Source of the DNA: Fragilaria radians
Taxonomy: Eukaryota; Bacillariophyta; Fragilariophyceae; Fragilariales; Fragilariaceae
DNA length: 64,000 nucleotides
Direction: 5' to 3'
Assembly (NCBI GenBank): GCA_900642245.1
Contig: CAAAJI010000002.1
Coordinates: 879,240 to 943,239, forward strand
The notes beneath the pieces were generated by a model. It did not search any database. It was given only the letters and a program-made list of their open reading frames with translations, and was not told the origin of the DNA. The translations under genes were made by a program, and so were the position numbers. Positions 10,978-22,522 of this stretch are shown here, piece by piece. How positions within the stretch are numbered: the stretch's first letter is position 1; each line of letters opens with the position of its first letter.

Positions 10978-13849
10978 TACGGTGAACAAATCCCGAACAT
11001 AACAGTCCGTTGCGGGCTGTTCTCACAGCTGGCCCCTCTACGAGGAGGTTTAGGGGTCTTCATGAAAAATGTATAGAAGATATATGACACTCACATAAAA
11101 AATATTGCCATCTTTTTGTAACCCATTTCACAAGAATTTACATGTGAGCATAAATTTCTTCTTATACCGCCTGGCAGGGAAATACGTAATTGATACTGCC
11201 ATAATGGAATCTGTACGTCAGTCAAGATCAAAACATTGGATTTTCCCTCTGCCTTTAGGATTATCTTTAAGATGTGAATGAGGTCTAAAGTTTATTCAAG
11301 AATAAATGTTGCAGACTCTATAAACTTCCGATATTTGGGGAGTAATGACGTATAGGAGAATCTATAAATGATTACAAGGAATAATCGCTTCCGGAATTTT
11401 GTCGAAAACATACCACAATGTGCACTTCTTTAACAAGCTCATCACAAATTTAAAACACGTCAGGATATCTTCGGTATACGATGAAAATCGATCAACGAAG
11501 ATGTGATCATTAGGATTTGATTCATAGCTTCACTTCAGATATAAATATTGTGTTTTACCTTGAACGTAGAATCTACAGGATTTTTGCAAGAATAGACTTT
11601 AGGAAATTACTTTATAGGTTTTCAATTTAAACAAACAATATATTTGAATAGTTAAAGCATTAGAACCATTTTGTCTCACTAGGTATATGACAAAATCTGG
11701 GCTGATCCTAAACACATGGTTTATACCAAAATCTCAGTAGATACCAAAACAATTGTACCTTTCAATGATTAATATTCTGGGCCTTTAATCATTCATTATC
11801 TTCGCTCAAAGATTGCAAATCAGACAACGTTAAACTTTGTACCGCCGAGGAAACGTACTATCCTTTGCCATTAAATACCAAAGTACTTTGCTCAGATAAA
11901 GGTATATAGTTTTAGGAGTATCCTTACCAATATACTAGTATTACATCGAATTAAAGTTTTGTTCGCATATCAATCATCTTCGGGAGATGACGTGTCTCTC
12001 ACCGCATGCTTTCGTTGCTGTTTTTGATTCCAAGAAATGAGCGTCTTGGATCACTATTGAGGGGGGCTATGCAATGTATTTCTTGAATGACATGATGTTT
12101 CAAATCCAGAGGTACTCCCATGAAGGATTGCGAAGAGAGTACTGATTAGATTCATTCAAAATACTTTATTTCGATTCTAATTGGAGTTTTACTCCATTAA
12201 ATGATCTTCCCTTAAGGTCCCTTAAGGAAACCTGGGTATACTGAAAACTTAATGAAACATAATGATGTTGTTTCAATGATGATTACATTGGCACATGCTA
12301 CAATGGGCAGACATAAACAACATTGGTGCTCAATGTATCACAATTTATAGTAATCATAAAATTACCAAAAAGTGTCAGTTGCATGATGATGTCCAAAAAA
12401 GGAGTCAACATTTGTAGCATGCAAAAAAATTGGCATCATAACCCAACTTTCTCTTTTATTACCACGCTTAGCCAACGCTAAGTGTACGATCAAGTTAACT
12501 CCATAACACAACTTTCTCTTTTCTTGCCACGCTTAGCCAACGCTAAGAGTACGATAAAGTTTACTCCAATGGTAAAACTAACGTAAGTAAAGTTAATTCC
12601 TTAGCTCGCAGCATGCTTAGAAATAATATACTCCCAAATCCATGGTGGTCACGTTCAGAGTTCAAACGAAAAATTATATGCCTTTAGTGGTACATTATAC
12701 GCCCCTATATTGAATTTACGGTCCATCAGGCTGCTACAAACTTTCACTCTCCAAGTGAAATCTATGGCAACTTAGTGAAGAAATGACTGCATCATCTCAG
12801 CGGAACAAAGGATAAGCCCACGGGAACACTTTACTTTTACTGCAGACCATGTCCAGGGATTATAATATTGGACACATCTTTTTGGATCATTTCTCTTCTT
12901 CAACTAATGCTGATATACATCGTGTACTTGGGATTACCAGATGGGTCCTATAAAATATTGTTTACTATTCATAGTTGCTAAATCGGACATTTAATCTCCT
13001 CTGTCTGTGAGTGAATGAATAGATTTAGAGAATATTCACATTTAAATTTTCTTGTACTGGCAGTGTCGGACGTTTCCAATACTGGCGCACTAATGTATCT
13101 CATCAACCATTACATCTAATTTTTGACATTTACTTCTATATAGACTGTTCATGCTCAAAAGACTCATTAATTATTCATATTTTCTTGCACATTACATAGT
13201 ATTCTAGTGCAGAAGGTGAGCTGCATTGGCTATGAACACTTCTGATTTCCTGAGAAATATTAAATTCACAACTTAACATCTACCTTACGTCTTCTATGAA
13301 GACGTATGAAGAAGAAACTTCTATGAAGAAGACGAATCTTTACCACGCTTGTCATGCTTCTAAAAAGGAACAGTAGTGACACAATAATTGTTGTATGCCA
13401 TGCGTTGTTTGTATTCTTTGTCTGATGACTTCCTACTTGCAATTAAACTTGTTGGCTCTGGTTTTCGCTTCGTTTTATCACATGTATCTTCGATTTTTCT
13501 ATTTATCTCTATGCAAAAACAAATGCATTACTCGTAGTGAGTTTTCTATAATTATGGGAAATCCGAAAACTGGAGGACGCCACTATATGGTAATAAATGT
13601 AAAGAGTCAATGGGCATTATTTCCAAAAGGACTTTTTAAAAATATATTTTTAACGTTGCATCGCATTTAACACCCAAGAGACGATATAAATAATATCTTA
13701 CCATCTTTTTTTCCTCTTCTCTGACGAAAGATGCAATAGCTATGAAGTATTTATTAGACGGCACATCTTAAAATCCGCTAAAGTCACAAGTTTGACGTCG
13801 AAATCCCAAACCCGTTTTCCTCTGCGCCAAAGGAGACAAATATGTTAGG
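10978..13849. other. Intergenic region with a short tandem repeat
   Basis: No gene recognised over about 2.9 kb. It contains the 65-bp tandem repeat at 12438-12567 (listed separately) and a small GAAGA-type microsatellite-like run at about 13290-13340. A plus-strand frame at 13395-13670 is hydrophobic at its start but shows no family signature and was not called. Confidence 0.5.
12438..12567. repeat. Tandem duplication, two 65-bp units with a hairpin
   Basis: Two direct copies begin at 12438 and 12503 (ATAACcCAACTTTCTCTTTT...). They differ at only a few bases. Each copy contains CTTAGC-CAAC-GCTAAG, a perfect 6-bp stem with a 4-base loop. No coding potential was seen. Confidence 0.8.
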
Positions 13850-15082
13850 ATGGGAAATTGTACAGTTGTCGTCCATTCACCGATTGACTCAACAGCGAAA
13901 GAAAAGAGAAGGATCCAGGAAATTGCTACAGACAATGGCAATGAGTGTTCCTCTAAGACTCTGGCAGTTACAACGATGAATAATGACGTTAGGATGAAGT
14001 CCTCACACGACGGAAACAAGATATGTCAACAATGTTTGAGTCATTTGTTCGAGCCTCGAAATCGAGTCGTTTCCAATGAGGCAACACGTGTGCACGGATT
14101 TTCTGAATTTCTTTGTGCACACTCATCAACTGAGAAAATTAGAATGATGTGTGCGCAAAGCATGAGGCCCATGCTCTGTTTTGAGTTCGGAGAGTTGGCA
14201 GATTTGATTACGATAAGAAGGGCTTTTTCGCACCCCCTTCTCGTTGAAGCTGCAGAATCTTTGTTTTTAGTGGTCCTTAAATTTGTCATGGAGCAAGAAG
14301 TTGTAAAGGAAGGACTTAAACTTGATTTGATAATACGCATTTTGGACTCGAAGGGAAACGACATTGTAGATCCCTTGAGAAGTGGAGATGTTAAAGTCTC
14401 CTGTATATTAGGGCTTATGGCACGTGGATTACATGCTGCAGGCATAAAAATACCAATGTATTTGCTACTCCTGAAGTATGAGCAGGAAGGAAAAAATTGT
14501 CATTTTCCAGATGGATCATTAAAAAGAATTGAGAGGCAAGCAGTCTTTGGGACATCTAGCCCTCAAGAATGTGAAGTCTTTTTCGGTGAATTCGATGGAA
14601 TTTTATCTACAAGTTTAGGCTTCATTGATCGATGTCATGTCATTGAAATTGGGTACAATTCCACACTCATTTGTTATTGCAAGTTAATACGGTATGCATT
14701 GCAAGAGCGCGTAATAGATTTAATTTATTACAAAACCAACGATGAAAAGATTGCTGCGCTGATAGAGATCAAAAACATCGATAGCACGGTGAAATTGGCC
14801 CCTTTTCCTGGAAATATAAAACCTTCTATGGACACGAAATACGCTCTCCGTCAAACCTTGCTACGATTTGTCCCATTAACTGATCTGCAAGCAACAAAAG
14901 CAAATAGGTTGATCGCTTTGGGTGTTTTCAATGAGGCAACTCATCTTCTTAGTCCAAAACAAGGATCTATACTCATGCGCTGCATACACAATAAGAGTAA
15001 GGAAGCATTGAAGGAGGTTATTAACCTCCCTATTGCTGAAGCATGGAGAGAGATATCTAAAGGTGATGAATCGATGTTTTGA
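13850..15082 (+). CDS. Thioredoxin-like plus degenerate MsrA-like protein (tentative)
   Basis: A single exon of 410 aa. I do not recognise a named gene. Residues about 100-200 ("RRAFSHPLLVEAAESLF", then "VVLKFV" and "IIRILDSKGNDIV") have the look of a thioredoxin-fold segment. Residues about 232-290 ("QAVFGTSSPQECEVFFGEF", "DGILSTSLGFI", "HVIEIGYNSTLICYCKLI") parallel peptide-methionine-sulfoxide reductase A, whose block is FGxGCFWGxE..GV..T..GY..VVEV.YDP..ISY..L. The MsrA catalytic Cys position is Ser here (GTSS instead of GCFW), so MsrA activity is unlikely. The C-terminal block ("KYALRQTLLRFVPLTDLQ", then "ATKANRLIALG" and "ATHLLSPKQ") looks conserved rather than random. The N-terminus MGNCT resembles a weak myristoylation/palmitoylation signal. 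The gene is real by length; its function is unproven. Confidence 0.6.
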   Translation: MGNCTVVVHSPIDSTAKEKRRIQEIATDNGNECSSKTLAVTTMNNDVRMKSSHDGNKICQQCLSHLFEPRNRVVSNEATRVHGFSEFLCAHSSTEKIRMMCAQSMRPMLCFEFGELADLITIRRAFSHPLLVEAAESLFLVVLKFVMEQEVVKEGLKLDLIIRILDSKGNDIVDPLRSGDVKVSCILGLMARGLHAAGIKIPMYLLLLKYEQEGKNCHFPDGSLKRIERQAVFGTSSPQECEVFFGEFDGILSTSLGFIDRCHVIEIGYNSTLICYCKLIRYALQERVIDLIYYKTNDEKIAALIEIKNIDSTVKLAPFPGNIKPSMDTKYALRQTLLRFVPLTDLQATKANRLIALGVFNEATHLLSPKQGSILMRCIHNKSKEALKEVINLPIAEAWREISKGDESMF

Positions 15083-18000
15083 AAAAAAATTCATGTTAAT
15101 GCAGGCAACTACTGGACATTAAATTAGTGATAATCCGACTTCGTGGAATACATGTGCTGGGCATGTGTTTCGCTTTGGTGATATGATGGAAATCACGACA
15201 ACTATGAAATGTCAACAAGCCAATTAAAAACAGGCAATAGATTTGGAAATATCCTTACTTGAAGATTCAGTGTTTGATTATCATGTAACCATGTAAGGTA
15301 AATTCTTTGAACAGTAAAGAGAGCTTCGAATTCTCCTTTCAATAATAAGCTAGCAAGATATCAAATTTCTGTCTAAATTTATGAAAGAGAGGTAACTTTT
15401 ATTCAAAAGAGAAATGCTTTTGCTTCTTTCTTCGATCTAGTGTCTCGAATCAACGTACCATTCACAATGCAACTTAGATATCGCCATAGAGTGTCCTTGG
15501 GCCTTAATGTTGTGTAACACTACATTTTTTGTCCCGTCCAAATGAGCTTGGAAGGAAAATTTGATTTGAAACTTTTAGAGCATGAATAAGTCCTAGGTCT
15601 AGAAATGGTACAACAACCTCCATCTTTTGTAATTGGTCACCATGAAGTGATTTCCATAGAAAAATAATGCATACACCAATCAGCAACTCTAAACTCCAAA
15701 TATGGGATTCATTCCACATCTTGCATGTGTGTTCATGAGTAACTTCAAGGAACCTTTTCAGTGAATATTTCCTGAATTTTACCCTGAACTTTTTGTAGGG
15801 GTAATATCACAAAAAACCACGCGCAAAATACTACGATAGTATCAAAAATCTTTTAAGTCTATAGTCTATAGTGATATCTTGCTATCGTACAGCCGTACGA
15901 TCAAATAACAGTGGCTCTACTTTCAAAATTGGGAGCTAATTTTTTGGCGAAGAAGTTTTGAGCGCTCAAAAACATGTAAGTTAAATCATTTTGTAGGAAG
16001 CTATTCAAGAGGTAGTTTAGTCAGTATGCATGAAAAAGTGGATCAACAAAAGTGCAAAGGTGGTCCCAAGACATATTTATCAGCCTGATAAAGAGTGATT
16101 CGAGAGAATTAAACTTTTTAATGTAAAGACACCGAAATTCGTCACTACATGGAATACCTAAATATGTCTCATTCTAATTATTGCTCTGAGGACCAATATA
16201 GAATTTTTTACAAGTTAAACACTGTTTAAGGAATGATGCAGTCACTTCAGAAAATACTCAAAGCTAGTAATTTCAAAGCACAGATGTCAATGAAGCACAT
16301 TAAACGCCTCTTTGCAAAAGCAATGTAACGATCGTAGAAGCAACTAAATATTGTTTCATGAATTTCTATCAAACCTCTTCTCCAGGTGATTAATCAGAAG
16401 AGATTGCATGATCCAAGGCTTTCCTTGATCTCTCTGCAGAACTACCTTGTAACTGGTTCTTTTCGACTTCCAAGCATCGTCCATGCAATGTCTGCTTGAT
16501 AGAGAATCATTTTCCACCCTAAATTCAATGCATACCCAATTATTTAAGCATCAAGATTGCATCATCCTTAGAATTTATTATTTGCCTTTAGTAGCTGAGG
16601 CTTTGAAGTCTTCTTTTTAGTCTCGTCCAACATTTCTGAAGACTCTTTCATATTTTCTTTCAGGAATTTATTGCCGTTGTCCACATCATAATGTTGATTG
16701 CGGATTACTATATCCTTATTCTAGGGTCATTGTTGGATATAGACTCCATACCGTGCGATTATTAATCATGGGATCAATATTAGGACTCATAACCAATTTG
16801 GGTAACACACGACGGCTACATCAGTCGTGAATCCATTAGGGATATACACTCGCGATATGATGAACAAAGTCCTTTCGAGAATACTCTCCTTCTTTGATAA
16901 TCTAGTCGTTTATTAAAGTAAGTGTTTATCACCTTTCTCTTAGTTTAGGTTTAGGTTTCTATGTCAACATCACTGTCCAAAATATCAAATTAGCCAAATC
17001 ATTCACTTGAATCAATAATATGCTTTTCTTCAAGGCATCATGTATATGAATTAGAGGGTATTGAACAAAGATGTGGACCTTTCCTTGGTTTTTGAGCTTC
17101 ATCTCGATTTTCCCCGTCATTATCACGTTGCCAATTCCTCCAAGGGCTCTTCAATTGCGAGCACAATGAGCCTCTCTAAATAATAATAGCACTTGAGGAG
17201 ACTTATTCTTTTTGTTGTTCAACAAACAGAATGCTCATGTGATGAGTAGCAGTTTATGCATATTCCACCAGATTTCACTTCAAATTTCATCTTGAAGTCC
17301 TGCTTCATAGGACATGGTTCAGCTTCCGCTAAACACTCTTTGCAACTTGTTCTCCACCTTCCTATTTTCTGTGGAGTCCTTAGTCCTGAATACTTGAAGA
17401 TAAATCTTAATCCTCTGCTTCTACCTTCATCTTCCAACTCTTAATCGTCTTGTCTTTCCAGTCGAAAACAAGATTTGAAAGCTTCTTTCATCTTGTTCTT
17501 CCACTCGAAAACAAGGTTTGAAAGCTTCTTTTGGGAGGATTTCTTATTCAGAAATTAACTTCAACAGTCAACAATAACTTGTGCAATTATCAATCATCAA
17601 TGCCCAAAACTTAGGTTTAACAAATCACTTAATTGAACTAATATCAATGAACTCTCAGTCTCTGAATTCTTGCTTCTTGTTTAACTCAGATAGCATGGTC
17701 AGTCGCTCAAATTTGCAAGTTCAATGCTTCACGTAGTTTGTTGACCTTGAGCATCTCATCCCGAAAGGCACCAATTGTAATTCACAATCACTGTTCATCC
17801 GTCATGGCTGACCTATGCCTTCGAAATTTATTCTAAATTCTTCAGTGATGGAAGTCCAAAGAGTATCTGGGTCTTCATTCTTTATTAAAGAGCTCAGTCT
17901 GAACATCCTTCCAATTTTCATTAAGAAAAAAGCATAGGTTGGCTAATACCNNNNNNNNNNNNNNNNNNNNNNNNNNNNNNNNNNNNNNNNNNNNNNNNNN

Positions 18001-19723
18001 NNNNNNNNNNNNNNCCAATACTATGATAGTACTGATATCACTCATTCTCAAACTAGATTGAACCTTCAGATAGAAATTGTGTAAAAACTTGAATGTGACA
18101 AATTGACTCAAAAGAAGAGCGTATCTAAAACCTTTTGTTTGAACGTGTTACAAAGTCCTCTTCACATTATTTGCAATCACTTATTTGAATTACTTGGTGT
18201 GTTTTTAATTCCGGGATATCACAGCAAACAGGAAATTGTGTACTAACGCAATCATTTTGTCATTGTCAATCGCACACATAGGCTTTTCCAGACGTGTTGA
18301 TTACGACTAATAAAATGTACATAATCCTTTCTAAATGAGTTCTTATTGTCAATCGAAACGTGTACGCAAAGAATAGCACAATGCTTAAATTGCACTATGA
18401 AGTGTGTTTTATCATCTTTTTAGATAGTGGTGGAAATTATGCTTTCGAGACTTCTTGGCAGAAAACGGATGAATAGATATACATTATGGAGCCAAGGAGC
18501 TAATAAATGCTATTCATAATATTTCATCCATCAAGTCGAAGCTTCAGAGAAAAATGTATTTGCTATGCATACATCATGGTTTCTTAGGGGCTGTGATGAA
18601 AAGATCAGGAAGACCTAGTTTTTGTTGGGATATGTCTTGTTCCTCAAAATAAATACGGGGAGTTTTTCCTGATCATGATGAGTGTAGGGTGGATAACGAA
18701 AGAAAAAGAGATGGTATGGTCAAGTCATTCAAAACTCTAAGTATATTCTGCTGATGGAATGGGGTACAGAATTTGATCAGCTTAGATTTAGGGAGGGAAT
18801 CAGAATATCCGAAGTTTCCTGCATTAAAGCAAATGATTGGATTGTATTCTCGTGTTTTATTTTGTTAAACAACATAAACTGAAATAAGATATTAACCTGA
18901 ACAAACAGAAATGTTTCAAAACGCTTGAAATACAGATAATACGAGGAGCGCAAGAAGGATAAGCTGAAGAAATTGGAAGGAGCTTGAAGCTATGAAACAT
19001 CAAAAATATTGACAGGCGGTTTCAAGAGAGGATATGCTCCAAGGCAACGGAGAGTCAAATGAGAATGAAAGTAAATGTCGTGAGATTGTTTTATTGTGTG
19101 GTTATCCATGCACGATCTATTGAGCAGTGTAGTTATTTGGGGACTCACATCGCCAACAAGACAGAAGAAGAACCTAGATTGATCTACTAGTAATTCTTGA
19201 GCAAACAGTTTTGCTTACTTGCTCTATTCTTTTTTTTCCATTCGGGTGAAATATCATAGTTTTACCTATAGCTTCACATCACCGCTAGCTCAGACTTAAC
19301 ACTTCTCGTAGTTCTGTGTGTTGGATCATATAATACACATGTTTCTCCAGCAAGTTTGAATGGATTATTTTTTTTTACAATGGCTTCAACAACAGCAGCT
19401 CATATGATTAAGATAAGTAGATTTTGTGCGGCTTGGGATGATCGAACAGACAGCCGAAAAATTCAATCCGAAGTTCAATTAGTAGTAGCTTAAAAATTTT
19501 TGTTCCTTCCTACTTTCGATTGCAATTGAAACGGCTTGTTTGGTTGAGATTTCCTTCTAATATTTAGTGCTCAAAATTAAAAATTTCACCAACTTGCTCG
19601 CATTATTTATGTTTCTGGCCTATAACGTCAACACTTCAACAAATATAAAACTTAAAGATAGATTAAAGGGGAAGAGCAATACTAGAAAGTGCTTTAATTT
19701 CCCAAGACAAGGTTTTCAATGTT
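15083..19723. other. Gene-poor region with probable retroelement debris and an assembly gap
   Basis: No intact gene. Near 17219-17437 the minus strand reads "KSGGICINCYSSHEHSVC", a zinc-knuckle-like Cys/His cluster, next to other Cys-rich text ("SCKECLAEAEPCP"). This suggests a decayed Gag-like element but does not prove it. A duplicated segment of about 37 bp (GAAAACAAGRTTTGAAAGCTTCTTT) lies at about 17460-17530. Short palindromes built on GTACGATAG occur at about 15826-15902. The gap at 17951-18014 interrupts a minus-strand open frame. Confidence 0.45.
17951..18014. other. Assembly gap (64 N)
   Basis: A run of 64 undetermined bases. The flanks (..TAATACC and CCAATAC..) are partly palindromic to each other. 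Any open frame through it is meaningless. Confidence 0.99.
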
Positions 19724-21002
19724 TCAGTCCTCATCTTCTTCATCAGATTCAGCTTCCTGAAGCCATACAACAACTGGTTCAGCTTCAGCACGGAGATGAG
19801 CGCGGGCTTCTTCCTCCAAAAGATCAAGAGTGTAGTCATTTCTTCCTTCATCGGCCCATTGCAAAATTGCCTCTTCTTCTAGTGCATCGTTATCATAAAA
19901 CTGTTTCAATAGAACGGGGAAACTCTGAGGTTTTTTAATGCAGAAAGCTTCTAGAGAGGCGATAAGATGCCTTTCCATGATCAAATTTGAATTTGTAATT
20001 AAAGAAATTACAGGGGCGTGCTTTGCTACCTCGCCGTTTTTGAAAAAATTCGGAGTAAGCAATGTCTCCACGGCAATGCGGACCTTATCGTGAGACTTTA
20101 AGGCAGAAGCCATCTGTTGGTTAGAAATGACTTCTACGATATCATCAGCCTTGAAATTTGGATTATCTTTAACCCAATCCTTCGTAGCGCGTACAGCAAG
20201 TTCTAATATGAGGTTAGGCACATGTGAATATAGACTTTGGCTTGATAAATATAGAATGAGGACTTACGCAACGCGCTCTCGTCGTCCACTCCGGCTTCTA
20301 AATCATTAGCTTTATCGCCATCAGAGTCTCTGCCAAGACTCTCGTCACAATCCTTTTTTGTTCCCTTATCTTTCTTTTTTTCCTTTTCATCATCTTTTTT
20401 AGATTTCTTTTTCCCTAGCATCAAGCAATATGTGAGAAAACAATGGTTAAAAGAAGTATAAGTTTTGAAATCTGACGCTTACCATCATCCTTCTTTTTAT
20501 CTTTAGATTTATCCTTTTTGTCGCCTTTCTTATCTTTCTTGTTCTTTTTATCCTGAGCCAAAATAAACGTGGTAAGTTTGTGATTCATATCAAGCATTTC
20601 CTTTGCACCACAAGCCGCACACTTATGGAAGATAAGATCATGTTTAATCTTGTACTCGGTCTCAGGGAGTCTGCAGTTGGGACAAAGGACGTAAGACTCT
20701 ATGTATCGATGAATCAAACTCTGGAGAGTAACATCTGTGTGAGCTCCATTTACTACGGCACGATCTGTTTCAGGAGCATAAGTTGTCTGAGCCCCAAGTT
20801 CGCAGCCAAAAAACTTGTTAACTTCTGCAGGAGATCGGTGTAAAGAGAGAGCCACGTCGGATATGTTTGGGATCACAGTCTTAATCCCATTTCCTCGACC
20901 TTCAATCTTCCCGAAGACAGCCGGCATCCTATAACGGTATTCTGGGTCATCGACCGGATTATTACCGCTGATATTGATAAGTGATCCACCGCGTATTGCC
21001 AT
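19724..21002 (-). CDS. EIF5: Eukaryotic translation initiation factor 5 (eIF5)
   Basis: Three exons (21002-20483, 20414-20268, 20202-19724) give about 381 aa. Introns are 68 and 65 bp, both phase 1 (G|GTAAGC..CTAG|GG and C|GTAAGT..TTAG|AA). The N-terminal domain matches eIF5: "EYRYRMP" carries the conserved Arg (R23) equivalent to the human GAP arginine finger, followed by "KIEGRGNGIKTVIPN", "FFGCELGAQT" and "VNGAHT". A C4 zinc site uses C107, C110, C128 and C131. A Lys/Asp-rich linker follows (about 152-222), partly in the small middle exon. The C-terminal W2 domain includes "LKQFYDNDALEEEAILQW" and ends with an acidic tail. eIF5 is the GTPase-activating protein for eIF2 in the scanning 43S complex and bridges eIF2, eIF3 and eIF1. 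Confidence 0.96.
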
Positions 21003-22522
21003 CTTTAATTGTCATCAACTGCATTAGTATGAAAGAGGTCAGTCAATTATCAACACCTTGACAATACAGGTATCGAAAGAGTTACAGTTTTTGTGGCTTA
21101 AAACGAGGTTTTTAATTTCGATGCAAAAAGGTGGTTGCTTAGTATTGTATTCACGTGTCGTTAAACGTACACCCCATAACGGTACAAACTTCCGTGAACT
21201 TTCGGAGATTCTTCTACACGATTTTAAAACCTTGGTTGAGTAAATGGTATGTCACTTTACACTACTCCTACAGGTGGAAGCATCAACTACATTTTTGAAA
21301 ATTCGAAAGGCTTCCAAGTGCTTTGCTTGCTACATTAGGTATAAGAATATCCAATGAATGAAAAACTTCAGAATAAATCATTGAAAAGGAAATAAGTCTT
21401 GTCATAATAAAGAGATAAGTTTAGAAGATACAACGCAATAATTTGATCCTATCACTATCTCGATATCATCTTTTTTAATCTTGACAAAGGAACATTCACC
21501 TGTCCATTCGTGAACACTTGTGTTCCAATTCATAGATCTATGTGATTCAAAGACTATCCTTTTGGCGTCTATGCGGTCATTGCAAATGCTCTTCAGATAG
21601 GATATTGCCTCCTGTCCAGCGTGACAAAGAATCTTGGATCACGGGGTCATTCTCATTATCAATACCTCCTTTCCTGTACACTTACTTGCCTTACGTAAGA
21701 TTGCATAAAAATAGATTACTAGGATGCAATAAAAATGATCCCCGTTTCTTTTGTTTATTGAGGAACATAATCTCGGCAATTTAGCTATGCGTTAGCAAAC
21801 AAAAATTGAGAGTATGAAACCGAATACTTTACCACTTGAATTTCCTAAGAGGAATAATGTGTGGACCGCGACACGCTAGAATTCAGCAATACAGAGGCAT
21901 AAAAAGACATTCCATGACATCCAGATTGTAATGGCAACAAATTACCACTCAATTATCCACTCAATAAAAGATAGATGTCATTGTTGTACGAGCAATAAGA
22001 GCCATTGCACAATAACAAGACTGAGCCCAACGTGTTACAATGTGAGAATAAAATAGCTTATAAATGAAATACTTGTTTGATCAATTAAGATAGCATAGAG
22101 GTGCTAAAGTGATTGTAGCATGCAACTTAACGGATATGGGGACAAACACAGAACCGCAAGACCAAACAAAAAGACACTAAATGCGACATTATGGTGCCAA
22201 AGACATGTGAGTGTGGGCTGTAACAACAAAAAAAGTTCTCAAAAGCAAAGAATTTACATGACCGAAGTGTCCCACGCTTCTATAGAATCAAATTAGTCGT
22301 TGAAATGAGCATTCCAATGAAATAATGCTTATCAAATAGAAAACTGTGGATAGCGAATCATGGAAGCGATGAAATTGCCATTCCCATGTAATATTTTAAT
22401 GAGTATTTCTTTTCAAAAAATCTATCTACAAAAATGAAAAAAATCAAATTAAGTTCATTTGCGTGAAACAAACAAGGAAGTAAGTTTTTTAGTGCACTAC
22501 AAAAATCAAAAATCAAAAATTG
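21003..22522. other. Intergenic spacer between divergent eIF5 and METTL16 genes
   Basis: About 1.5 kb separates the two start codons, which point away from each other. Both promoters must lie here. Open frames are short and unconvincing. No repeat or RNA gene was seen. Confidence 0.5.

Noticed and set aside
17875..18111. Minus-strand frame across the first gap
   Set aside because: The N run makes the frame artificial.
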